A DNA stretch of 48,591 bases from Bdellovibrionota bacterium (GTDB lineage Bacteria; Bdellovibrionota; UBA1018; CAUJDS01): NCBI GenBank assembly GCA_963169695.1, contig CAUJDS010000061.1:1-48591 (forward strand), read 5' to 3'. The notes under the pieces were generated by a model that saw nothing but the letters and a program-made list of their open reading frames with translations, had not been told where the DNA came from and ran no database searches. Below, piece by piece: positions 1 to 8,083 of this stretch. Position numbers and translations under genes: made by a program. Every line of letters begins with the position of its first letter. The first letter of the stretch is position 1.

Positions 1-1386
1 TCTTCGACGGAGGCAACTCCCATATACTATTGTCTGAACACTGTCCTGAAGTCCCTACCAGTTGTAGATGGGTACAACAACCCAATAGAAGACGTCCGGT
101 CCATCAGTGCCGGCAAGGATCATACCTGCGCGGTTGTGGAATCTGTAGGAAAGGTCTACTGCTGGGGCGACAACCAGTACGGCCAACTTGGTGGAGGGCA
201 AGATCTACAAAGTGTACCTGCCATAGACAATGCCAGGTTAGTCGTCAAGTCGGGAGGGGGGCCCAGTGCCGTTCCTCTCACGGGCGCTATTCAGGTCGCT
301 GCCGGACATACGCATACCTGCGCGATTGTAAATGAATTCGGCACCAATGAAGTTTATTGTTGGGGAAGTCAGAATAGTGGGGAAACAGGGCCGAAGGATC
401 CTACCTTTGCCAATAATCTTGAGTTGAAGGATTGTCCTCAGTCCACTTTAAATTCAATTTGTGCAATAAATGCCGCAAAGCACTCTGGACTTAGAACTTC
501 CTACTATCCTACTGACTATGGCAATTCAGCCACAGTAGGGCCTGGGCTACCTGCTTCGTTTCAAGTGGTAAGTGTTCGAAGTGGAGACCGATTTAGCTGC
601 GCAAGTTTTAGTGATGGAACATTGACTAGAATTGGCTGCTGGGGATTGGATACTTCTTATCAATTGGGCGCGAATATTTCGCTTTCTCTCAGCAACCCTG
701 GCTGTACGGGTGCATCCCACCAATGCAATTGCGGATTCAATGGAACAGTGGCAACCTCGCCCAGCGTGCACGCTCCAGCTGTAGCAGTTTGCAGTGGCGG
801 TGCAGGTTTACTTGTTGTTGACGCAGGAGGGTCTGGGTTGAGTTCTGAAGGCATACCGCCCGATGATTCCAACGCAGGGGCTTCACTTCTTCTTGGTTAT
901 GACGTCGGATCTGATCATGCCTGCACGGTCATAGAATCCAATGGTAATCGACGAGTCAAATGTTGGGGCGGAGATGTTAATCATCAGTCACAGAGGGGGT
1001 CAGCCCTTCCCAACGGCTGGTTAGGTGATGATGTCCAGAATACATCCGCAGTTGGGCTATCTGTTTCTGGAAATGCAGGTTCTTCAGAAGGGTTCTCATT
1101 GACATCAGGTCACATGTGGACCTGTGTTACAGGGCATTTTGGCGCTTCGAATGATAAGTATTACTGTTGGGGAGATTCCGCTAATGGCATTGGACAGATT
1201 GCAGTTACTCAAATGGGAAACTTTGACAACACTTATGCCGTACCTGTCGATGGGTGGAAAAACTTCCTCATGGAAGAAACAAGCGGTCATTACCAAGTTA
1301 TTGGAGACAATCTCTTCGGTCAAATTGGCGGGATACTTGGGAGCTTAATAGCTAACTTAACCTCTTCTGAATGGAGTGTTCCATAA
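1..1386 (+). CDS. RCC1-repeat protein, 3' part (5' end outside window)
   Basis: The frame is open from base 1 to a TAA at 1384-1386, so this is the C-terminal 461 residues of a longer protein. At least five RCC1-type beta-propeller blades are visible. Each has a 'G-x-x-H/F-x-C-A/T' strand followed by a 'V/K-Y/G-C-W-G' strand, for example HTCAVV...VYCWGDNQYGQLG near residues 39-60 of the visible part and HTCAIV...VYCWG further on. The paired cysteines per blade are typical of exported bacterial RCC1 proteins. The next gene starts 46 bases downstream and encodes a secreted protein, so the pair may be co-transcribed and act at the cell surface. The specific role is unknown. The GTG at 136 is internal and not the real start. 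The family call is firm. Confidence 0.85.
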   Translation, partial: SSTEATPIYYCLNTVLKSLPVVDGYNNPIEDVRSISAGKDHTCAVVESVGKVYCWGDNQYGQLGGGQDLQSVPAIDNARLVVKSGGGPSAVPLTGAIQVAAGHTHTCAIVNEFGTNEVYCWGSQNSGETGPKDPTFANNLELKDCPQSTLNSICAINAAKHSGLRTSYYPTDYGNSATVGPGLPASFQVVSVRSGDRFSCASFSDGTLTRIGCWGLDTSYQLGANISLSLSNPGCTGASHQCNCGFNGTVATSPSVHAPAVAVCSGGAGLLVVDAGGSGLSSEGIPPDDSNAGASLLLGYDVGSDHACTVIESNGNRRVKCWGGDVNHQSQRGSALPNGWLGDDVQNTSAVGLSVSGNAGSSEGFSLTSGHMWTCVTGHFGASNDKYYCWGDSANGIGQIAVTQMGNFDNTYAVPVDGWKNFLMEETSGHYQVIGDNLFGQIGGILGSLIANLTSSEWSVP

Positions 1387-1432
1387 AATGTTACAAGCGA
1401 ATGATGAGAGATTGACTAGGGGAGAAATAAGA

Positions 1433-3103
1433 ATGAATAAAATAGGTATTTTCCTTATTGGGCTTATGGCTTTTTTCCTTTCAAGCACTAGCTATGCTGT
1501 CAGAAGACCTGTGCTTTGGACTTCGGTGGAGATGTTGGCCCCGTCCGCCGGAAGCACATCGTTGGCTAACGATGGAACCTATATTTACTCTGCAGATCCA
1601 TCGCGTGGAGTACTTAGGGTTTTCAATAAATTAGGTGCTCTCGTTGGATCATTAAACACAGGAATAGTGAGCTTTCGACTGGGTGCTGCCCTTTACGCTT
1701 TTCAAATCGGAGGTGTTCATTATTTGGGAGCCTGGACTCCCGGACGAGCAACTAGCGGAATCAATATTTACCGAATTGATGAAAATATACCATCAAATGG
1801 CCAAGTGACGCTTATTCTCTTTCGCGCCCTTCTCCCTCCAAATGTGTCGCCGCCTTCTGGAATGCAGGCCGGGCAACTTGGTATGAGTAGCCAGATTCAA
1901 GTAGGAGGATCTGAGATTTCTGGAAGTGGACAAGATTCCGGTCCTCAGTCATTGGCTTGTAATGGAACGTGCTTTGGACGTTACATAACGGCACTCAGCA
2001 ACGGTATCATTGCTGTTAGTGCAGAATATCAGTATCAGGGTGCAATACATCTCATTAATCTTGCGACGGGTACTCTCGTGAAAACCATTTGGGGGAATTC
2101 AGCTAATCCAAATGGTCAATTTTCAGCTGCACTCTCGACAAAGTCCTTTTTTCTAAATGGGAGAGAACTTTTGGTTGCCGGGTCACCAGGAGCGAGTACT
2201 TTTTCAGTAATTGATGTGACTGTACCTTCAAATGCCTTTGTTATTTTCGAAGCAAATACATCTCCCTATAGCGAGTTAGGGCGTTCAATATCGGAGACTT
2301 GTATTCCAGTTAGCTTGACTGAATGTTCACTCGCGGTAGGCGCAGCTGATCTTATTGTTTTCTATAGAGTAATAGCAAACACTGAGGGGCTATATGTCTC
2401 GATGCGAGAGGTTATTTCCGCTAGCGGACTTGCAAACGACAACATTCTTACTAGTACTAAGGCTATTTATCTACACTCTGTAAGGAGTCTCTTTATGATT
2501 CCAAATACAAGTGGAGAATTGGCTCTCTATGACGCAAGTACTTACGGTTTGGTAGGTAACCTCAATTTGCCTGGAGTAAGTGCTCTGACCCAGATTGCTA
2601 TCAATGATCTCCAACCTGGTTACCTGGACCTAATTGCTATAAAAAGCGACGCGGCATCAGGATATATTCGAGCTGTAGCAGTCAGCCTAGGTACGCCTCT
2701 TCGCGCGATGAATTCGCAGGTAACTAACAGCTCAATACAACCTTTCAGTATTTCTGAAGAAGCTATGATTAGATTTACCTCCGGATATGGTGAACAGGCG
2801 GATTTGAGTGTCGATAATTCATCCGGGATATTTGCATTTGCAGGGGCAAGTATTGGCGATGGTCCTGGATTGCCCTTTCTGTTACCTGGAAATGTTAATG
2901 TGTCTGACGCTGATTTAATCACTTTGAATGTCCTAGGTGGATATGCAAATGTTCAAGGGGGATTTACTCATTTTTTCAATATTCCCTACAGTCCAAATTT
3001 AGAAGGACTCCCGCTTAAGATGCTTTGGTATGCAATAACCGCTACGAATAATGTAGTGGCACTCTTTGAGTATCGCTTTGTCATAGATGCTCCCGGAAAT
3101 TAA
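1433..3103 (+). CDS. Secreted protein of unknown function, propeller-like repeats
   Basis: This encodes 556 residues from the ATG at 1433, which has the purine-rich GGGGAGAAATAAG just upstream. Longer in-frame readings from 1376 would bury the signal peptide. Residues 1-22 form a clear Sec signal peptide: MNKIG, a hydrophobic core, and a cleavage region ending TSYA. The mature part has repeated short strands such as 'DGTYIYSADP...GVLRVFNKLGALVGSL', which resemble beta-propeller (WD40/FG-GAP-like) blades, and a C-terminal beta-rich domain. I do not recognise the family. It follows the RCC1 gene with a 46-base gap and is probably in the same operon. Both genes look more AT-rich in codon use than mutS2 next door, a pattern seen for fast-evolving surface proteins. 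That remark is by eye. Confidence 0.7.
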   Translation: MNKIGIFLIGLMAFFLSSTSYAVRRPVLWTSVEMLAPSAGSTSLANDGTYIYSADPSRGVLRVFNKLGALVGSLNTGIVSFRLGAALYAFQIGGVHYLGAWTPGRATSGINIYRIDENIPSNGQVTLILFRALLPPNVSPPSGMQAGQLGMSSQIQVGGSEISGSGQDSGPQSLACNGTCFGRYITALSNGIIAVSAEYQYQGAIHLINLATGTLVKTIWGNSANPNGQFSAALSTKSFFLNGRELLVAGSPGASTFSVIDVTVPSNAFVIFEANTSPYSELGRSISETCIPVSLTECSLAVGAADLIVFYRVIANTEGLYVSMREVISASGLANDNILTSTKAIYLHSVRSLFMIPNTSGELALYDASTYGLVGNLNLPGVSALTQIAINDLQPGYLDLIAIKSDAASGYIRAVAVSLGTPLRAMNSQVTNSSIQPFSISEEAMIRFTSGYGEQADLSVDNSSGIFAFAGASIGDGPGLPFLLPGNVNVSDADLITLNVLGGYANVQGGFTHFFNIPYSPNLEGLPLKMLWYAITATNNVVALFEYRFVIDAPGN

Positions 3104-3140
3104 GGAAGCAATTTAGGTCTCATGCTAAGCTCCCTTTGCT

Positions 3141-5552
3141 ATGGCAAAAGGTGATTTAGTAGAATGGCGTCGTTGGATTGATTATGCTAGCGAGTGCGCT
3201 GCTTCCTTGCCTGCTCGCAAGGAAGTTCAAAGTTGGGCAGACCCGGAGAGCTGGGCACCCAATCTAGCATCCGCAACTCTGCTTCAGTCAGAAACTCTCG
3301 AAGTTGAACCGTGGAGCGACGCTGCTTTTTGGAGCTCCTTCACCGATCTGCCAGAGCTCGATCCCGTCTTTCTGAAATTAGAGAAACAAGCTGCCCTCAG
3401 CATCGAAGAAATGGGACGAGTGCGTGACTGGATTATTGGGTTCTTGGAGTGGGCAGGATTGGTAGAAGGTCGGCCCGAATTAGCGAAGTCGCCGCTGAGT
3501 CAATGCATTTCATTGGCTCCAGGATTGAATCGCCTTGTGCAAGCCATTCAGAGGGTCCTTTCTCCACGAGGTGAAATCCTCAGCAATGCATCTCCCAGGC
3601 TCAAAGAAATCGTCGATCAAACCGAAAACTATAAGCGCATGATCGAGAAAGAGCTTGCTCGCCTGATGGAGACTTATCAGCATCAAGGTTATCTCCAAGA
3701 TAAAGTCACGGATCGGCGAGACGGTCGCTATGTCGTTCCGGTCAAAATTTCTGAGCAGCGCAATCTGGATGGCATTGTCTATGGCGCTTCGGTGTCGGGC
3801 CGAACGGTCTTTGTAGAACCTCGCGAAGTTGAGCGCCTCAACAATCAAGTGCAAGAATTGGAGATTGCTCGTCAGGAAGAAGTCTTCCGTATCTTGTTAG
3901 AATTGAGCCTCAAGGTCACCGAGCATCGCTCGGCGATTCAGAGTTGGTACCTCCATGCAGTCCACTGGGATGCTGTGCGCGCTCGTTGGAAAATGGCGGA
4001 GAAGGTGCAAGGAAAGCGAATCGAAATTAGCACGGATCGACGCTTTGATTTGCCACAGTCTGCACATCCCTTGCTTTGGTGGTCTTTGAAGGAGGAAGCA
4101 ATCATCTTCAATGACTTAGAGTTTGGATCTCCACATAGCGTCTACCTTATGACAGGACCTAATACTGGCGGCAAGACAGTAGTATGCAAGAGTTTTGTTT
4201 TTGCTGGGATGTGCGCGAGGACCGGGTTCTTCTTTCCTTGCGCTACCGAGGGGTCTCGCTCAGATGCTACGCCGGTCGTCCCATACTTCGATGCGTTCTT
4301 CTTGGATCTGGGAGATCCACAATCCATCGAATCGAGCCTGTCGAGTTTTTCGGGGCGCGTGCTTCGGCTGAAGGACATTCTTTCGAGGGTTCAGAGCCGG
4401 AGCTTAGTTTTTTTAGATGAATTGAATTCTGCGACAGATCCCGTCGAGGGAGCGGCGCTGAGCCGAGCTATCCTTGAAAGCCTCATGGAAGATCATGGTG
4501 GAAAATCAGGGACCATGGTCTTGGTCACTACTCATGATTCTTCCCTCAAAGGACTTGCTCAACAAGACGAGCGCATTGCCAATGTGAGCATGGATTTTGA
4601 CGAGACGAAGCTCGTCCCATCCTTTCGCGTACGCATGGGGGTACCAGGGCGATCGCGGGCTCTAGAAACCGCACAACGCCTTGGCCTGGAGATAAAAATC
4701 ATCGAGAAGGCTCGAGGTTATTTGGACCAACGTGATCAAAAGCTCGACTCACTCCTTGCCGATTTGGAAGTACGAATCCGTGCTGCTGAAGTCTCACGCA
4801 AAGAAGCAGAAGCAGCACTGGCGGATGTGCGTAAAATGGAAGAGGACTGGAAAGAAAAAGTCGCCAAAGGCGTTCGGGCAAAAGTTGCAGATGTGGAAGA
4901 ACGGCTCCGCCACGTCTATGCCAAAGCCGAAGCTGAGGCGAGAGACCTGGTTCGTAAATCAGGTGGGGTGGCCAAAGAGTCCATTGGCTTCAATCCCGTC
5001 AAGGCCACGCAGCGTGCTCTTTCTGAAAAACTGGAAAAAGTTAGTTCTGTCATGGATGAAGTCAAGCCCCGCGCACCCGATCGCAATCACCTCCATGCAG
5101 TAGCCGTGGGTGATCGAATTCTGTATCGGAGATGGAATCAAGTAGGGCGAGTCAAAGAATTGCGCGGCAAGAAAGTGCTTCTTCAACTTGAAGGAGGACT
5201 TCAAGGAACGTTGTGGGCAGAGCTGCATGAATTAGAAGCAGGACCTCCCGAAAAGAAGAAGCCTCGAGCTCAAGTCAATATTGGGTTTGATCGTTCGGGG
5301 ATTTCTACTTCCTTGGACCTTCGAGGCAAGAGACTGGAAGACGCGATGAATGAACTCGAAGGATACTTGGATGAGGCCTATCGTGCGGGACTTGGCGAAG
5401 TGCGTATCATCCATGGAGTAGGCACGGGAGCCCTGCGCGAAGGCACCTTAAAAAAATTGAAATTGACGAGCTATGTAGCGAGTTATGAGGATGATGGAAC
5501 TGGAATGGGTGGGGCAGGTTGCACGCGCGTAAAGTTTGAAGGCCATTCCTAG
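3141..5552 (+). CDS. mutS2: Endonuclease MutS2
   Basis: An 803-residue protein of normal MutS2 length. The N-terminal core and lever/clamp helices span about residues 1-310. The ABC-type ATPase has Walker A GPNTGGKT at 339-346 and Walker B 'LVFLDELNSATDP' near 423. A long coiled coil follows (about 530-630). The C-terminal Smr nuclease domain carries the LDLRG motif near 724 and HGVGTG near 757. MutS2 binds branched DNA to suppress recombination and, as shown in other bacteria, rescues collided ribosomes; which role applies here is not visible. The ATG at 3141 is the only possible start at the N-terminus, because an in-frame TAA lies at 3126, though its ribosome-binding site is weak. It is followed by a palindromic element and convergent genes. 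Confidence 0.97.
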   Translation: MAKGDLVEWRRWIDYASECAASLPARKEVQSWADPESWAPNLASATLLQSETLEVEPWSDAAFWSSFTDLPELDPVFLKLEKQAALSIEEMGRVRDWIIGFLEWAGLVEGRPELAKSPLSQCISLAPGLNRLVQAIQRVLSPRGEILSNASPRLKEIVDQTENYKRMIEKELARLMETYQHQGYLQDKVTDRRDGRYVVPVKISEQRNLDGIVYGASVSGRTVFVEPREVERLNNQVQELEIARQEEVFRILLELSLKVTEHRSAIQSWYLHAVHWDAVRARWKMAEKVQGKRIEISTDRRFDLPQSAHPLLWWSLKEEAIIFNDLEFGSPHSVYLMTGPNTGGKTVVCKSFVFAGMCARTGFFFPCATEGSRSDATPVVPYFDAFFLDLGDPQSIESSLSSFSGRVLRLKDILSRVQSRSLVFLDELNSATDPVEGAALSRAILESLMEDHGGKSGTMVLVTTHDSSLKGLAQQDERIANVSMDFDETKLVPSFRVRMGVPGRSRALETAQRLGLEIKIIEKARGYLDQRDQKLDSLLADLEVRIRAAEVSRKEAEAALADVRKMEEDWKEKVAKGVRAKVADVEERLRHVYAKAEAEARDLVRKSGGVAKESIGFNPVKATQRALSEKLEKVSSVMDEVKPRAPDRNHLHAVAVGDRILYRRWNQVGRVKELRGKKVLLQLEGGLQGTLWAELHELEAGPPEKKKPRAQVNIGFDRSGISTSLDLRGKRLEDAMNELEGYLDEAYRAGLGEVRIIHGVGTGALREGTLKKLKLTSYVASYEDDGTGMGGAGCTRVKFEGHS

Positions 5553-5678
5553 TTAAAAGGCTGTTGAAAAGTCGCTGAGGGGATTCTCACAAAGCGTGAC
5601 GCGGTCGCGGCGAAGCCGTGATTGTGAGAAAGGCACGAGCCCGCTCCCCGACACCCGGTTTTTTCAGCGGCTTGTTAA
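5553..5678. repeat. Palindromic intergenic element between convergent genes
   Basis: Two nested inverted repeats fill the space after mutS2. The inner one is perfect: TTCTCACAA at 5584-5592 against TTGTGAGAA at 5622-5630, enclosing a GC-rich hairpin CGGC-GAA-GCCG near 5609-5619. The outer one is imperfect: 5553-5570 against 5661-5678 matches about 14 of 18 positions, plus two G-U-compatible mismatches. The right arm begins with a T run. It could act as a bidirectional terminator for mutS2 and the convergent PII-like operon, or be one copy of a REP/MITE-type family. The right arm slightly overlaps the 3' end of the PII-like gene. Confidence 0.6.
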
Positions 5679-5995
5679 CGAGATGGAGGCAGAGGCACAA
5701 AGGGTTTGAGTTCCTGCAAGGGGCTCTGATAAATAAATCCGTGATGGGGCTCAAAGATTTTGGCCTCCCAATAAATCCATTCAAAGACTTCGTCTGCTTG
5801 TTCATCCTGAACTGCAAGCAGGAGAACATCTTTCTCTAGTTGCCGGCCAATGCCCTTGAGCCCCTGTGGAGCGGCAGTACCTGATCCACGACAGTGATGC
5901 GTTGCGATTTCTTGAATCGAAAATTGACTTTTTATTTTTTCGGCCAAGTCGAGTGCTGAATGAAGTGGAAGGATGCATGTAATAAGCTTAGGCAT
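5675..5995 (-). CDS. PII-like signalling protein (second copy)
   Basis: 106 residues from the ATG at 5995-5993. This start overlaps the stop of the upstream PII-like gene (5990-5988), giving an ATGCCTAA junction typical of translational coupling. A longer reading from 6040 would lie inside the upstream gene. The N-terminus 'PKLITCIL' and the C-terminal 'HHGFIYQSPLQELKPFVP' match the first beta strand and the C-loop (signature II) region of the PII/GlnB fold. The canonical T-loop tyrosine signature is absent, so this is a divergent PII-like protein, not GlnB/GlnK. It probably pairs with the first copy to regulate the DUF1538 membrane protein of the same operon. That is inference from gene order. 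Confidence 0.65.
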   Translation of the reverse strand: MPKLITCILPLHSALDLAEKIKSQFSIQEIATHHCRGSGTAAPQGLKGIGRQLEKDVLLLAVQDEQADEVFEWIYWEAKIFEPHHGFIYQSPLQELKPFVPLPPSR

Positions 5996-6344
5996 GTTTG
6001 GCAAGCACCGCAGGTGGAACATAGGTTGCCGCTTTTTCAACCGGAGTCACATAAGCGATTCCCATACCGGGCGTATCCAGTTGTCCTGCTAAGTAGATGC
6101 GCTCCAAGATGCTGTCGACCTGTTCGGAGGCGACAACAATTTGAATCACTTCTTTCTCTGCCTCAAGGGTGACAGCGAGGATTCCTAGTCGTTCGCGTAT
6201 TCCGCTTCCTTTGGCATAGAATAAAGTCGCACCTTGCGCGCCTCCTTCTTTGGCCGCTTGAACAATGGCATCGCCTTTTCCACGCTGGACTATGCAGGTG
6301 ATGAGGGCGGCGCCCGTAAGGATCGTGATTTCTCGCTGTTTCAT
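5988..6344 (-). CDS. PII-family nitrogen-regulator-like protein (first copy)
   Basis: 118 residues. The start ATG at 6344-6342 overlaps the TGA of the DUF1538 gene (ATGA). The PII fold is recognisable: 'LITCIVQRGKGDAIVQAAKEGG' (beta1-alpha1), 'EKEVIQIVVASEQVDSILERI' (beta3-alpha2), and 'DTPGMGIAYVTPVEKA', which corresponds to PROSITE PII signature II (GDGKIFVxPVxxA). The T-loop lacks the uridylylated-tyrosine motif of GlnB, so nucleotide sensing without classical GlnD modification is expected. PII and PII-like proteins often gate a transporter encoded beside them, as GlnK does AmtB and SbtB does SbtA, and the coupled DUF1538 gene fits that pattern. The ligand is unknown. Confidence 0.8.
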   Translation of the reverse strand: MKQREITILTGAALITCIVQRGKGDAIVQAAKEGGAQGATLFYAKGSGIRERLGILAVTLEAEKEVIQIVVASEQVDSILERIYLAGQLDTPGMGIAYVTPVEKAATYVPPAVLAKHA

Positions 6345-8050
6345 GCAGTCTCCTTTGCTTCTCGTTCATCATGAGCGATGCGCTTCTTTTCTCTCCAGGC
6401 CAAATAGATGCCTGTTGCTAATACGGTGAGGACTGGTCCGATGGAAGCAAAGGCCAAAATTCCAAATCCGTCGGGTCGTTGCAATGCTTGTCCCAATCCC
6501 AGCCCCAACGCCAAAACCAACGGGACTGTCACGGGGCCTGTCGTGACACCCGCACCATCCCAAGCAATATTGACCATTTCTTCAGTGGAGAAGAAAGTCA
6601 ATCCGAGTGCAAAAGTGTAGAGCATTACGAGGATGGGACCTGTCGACCAATCAAAAAGAAGTTTCATCACTCCGATGGCAAGCCCCATCCCTACGCCACT
6701 GGCGATGGCCCACATCAGTGTTCTTTTTTGAAAAGCGCCATGGGTGAGATTCTGAACGGTCGCTCCTAATGCATTGAGCGCCGGTTCTGCAAGCGTAGCT
6801 CCTAAGCCAAGGATTCCTGCAAAGAGAATTGCAATCATGATTCCCAAAGCCGGAGGATAGAGAGGAGATGTGGCAATGGCGGGTAGTCGTAAGAAGGATG
6901 CTGGCACGAGACCTCCAGCTTGACTTCCTAATTTCGACAATCCATAGGTCAACCCAAGTGAAAACAAAATCATCCCAATGAGAGTAAGGAAGATTCCGTA
7001 GGCTCGGATCCTTGGCTGTAGCAGCGGCGCGCGGACTACCCAACGAATCAAAATCCAAAGGAAAAACACCAACGGTAGAATCGCTTGAAGGCTTGCCAAG
7101 ATTTCTGCCCAGGGAGAAATCTCCCACCACGGTGAAGTCGTGAGTGCATCGGGTAGATTCTGAATTGCCACGGAAGGTTCGTTAGCCATAAGGATGCCAA
7201 GGAGCAAAACCACGGCAACAGGTAAGAGTGAGGCGAGGGTTACAATACCAAATCCAGCGAGGGTCGCATTGCCCTTACCTACCGAGGATGCCACTCCAAT
7301 TCCAAGAGCGAGTACCAAGGGCACCGTCACTGGTCCTGTAGTGATTGCTCCACAGTCCCAAGCAAGTCCTACGAGTGAAACCAGCCCCGGTTGAGTCATG
7401 GCATAGAGGGTAAGTCCCAAAAGTGGAATCAACACGGCTGTCAGTACGGCCTTAAGAGACCAACTGTACAAGAATCGTAGGGTTCCAAGAATTGCTGCTA
7501 GCCCGACCCCCAGACCGATACTAAGGGTTAGCTTCGTGGCGTGTTGGTGAAGGAGGTCATAGAGCAGTGGCGAGTTATCCTGCGAGAGAAAGATGCCGGC
7601 AGCTTTCAGGGCGCCAATTGCGGGTTCAGCAAAGGTTACTCCCATACCCAGTAGCCCCATCAAGATCAGCACAACCGGAAGGGAGGATCGTTGAGGAAGG
7701 TAGAGGCCGAGGGTTTCTCCTAGGGGCATAAGGCCCACTTTGAGACCTTCCATAAAAAGCACCAAGCCCGCAATGACCGAGGCAAAGCCAGCACTTACGA
7801 TCCATACGTCTTGCACCCATTGTCGAAGGATCAGAAGTTCAAAGAAAATGAGATAAAATGCCAATGGAAGTACGGATCGAAGCTGGTCAGCGAGACGAAC
7901 CCCTACATAGGGAAAAAGTAATCGATACGCATCTGCCGCGCGGACTTGAACCTCGCCTGGCTTCTGCGAAACCAAGTCTCGAAACGAAATCCGATGCTGA
8001 GTTACAGCAATTTCTCGAAGGAAGTCCCCAAACCGTATCTCTCGCGCCAT
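6341..8050 (-). CDS. DUF1538 family multi-pass membrane protein
   Basis: 569 residues and strongly hydrophobic, with roughly 12-14 membrane spans. The protein is an internal duplication. The block 'GxGxTxAEPAxxAL' occurs twice ('GMGVTFAEPAIGAL', 'GLGATLAEPALNAL'). The block 'WDxGxxTTGPVTVPLVLALG' also occurs twice ('WDCGAITTGPV...', 'WDGAGVTTGPV...'). This two-repeat arrangement is characteristic of DUF1538 proteins, whose transported substrate, as far as I know, is not established. The repeats suggest a transporter with pseudo-symmetry. It is followed with a 4-base overlap by two PII-like genes, so PII-gated transport is the obvious hypothesis. The start at ATG 8050-8048 has a weak ribosome-binding site; the 759-aa gene ends 33 bases upstream. 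Confidence 0.85.
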   Translation of the reverse strand: MAREIRFGDFLREIAVTQHRISFRDLVSQKPGEVQVRAADAYRLLFPYVGVRLADQLRSVLPLAFYLIFFELLILRQWVQDVWIVSAGFASVIAGLVLFMEGLKVGLMPLGETLGLYLPQRSSLPVVLILMGLLGMGVTFAEPAIGALKAAGIFLSQDNSPLLYDLLHQHATKLTLSIGLGVGLAAILGTLRFLYSWSLKAVLTAVLIPLLGLTLYAMTQPGLVSLVGLAWDCGAITTGPVTVPLVLALGIGVASSVGKGNATLAGFGIVTLASLLPVAVVLLLGILMANEPSVAIQNLPDALTTSPWWEISPWAEILASLQAILPLVFFLWILIRWVVRAPLLQPRIRAYGIFLTLIGMILFSLGLTYGLSKLGSQAGGLVPASFLRLPAIATSPLYPPALGIMIAILFAGILGLGATLAEPALNALGATVQNLTHGAFQKRTLMWAIASGVGMGLAIGVMKLLFDWSTGPILVMLYTFALGLTFFSTEEMVNIAWDGAGVTTGPVTVPLVLALGLGLGQALQRPDGFGILAFASIGPVLTVLATGIYLAWREKKRIAHDEREAKETA

Positions 8051-8083
8051 CGCGAAGAGAATAACTCAGATTTTTATTGAACG

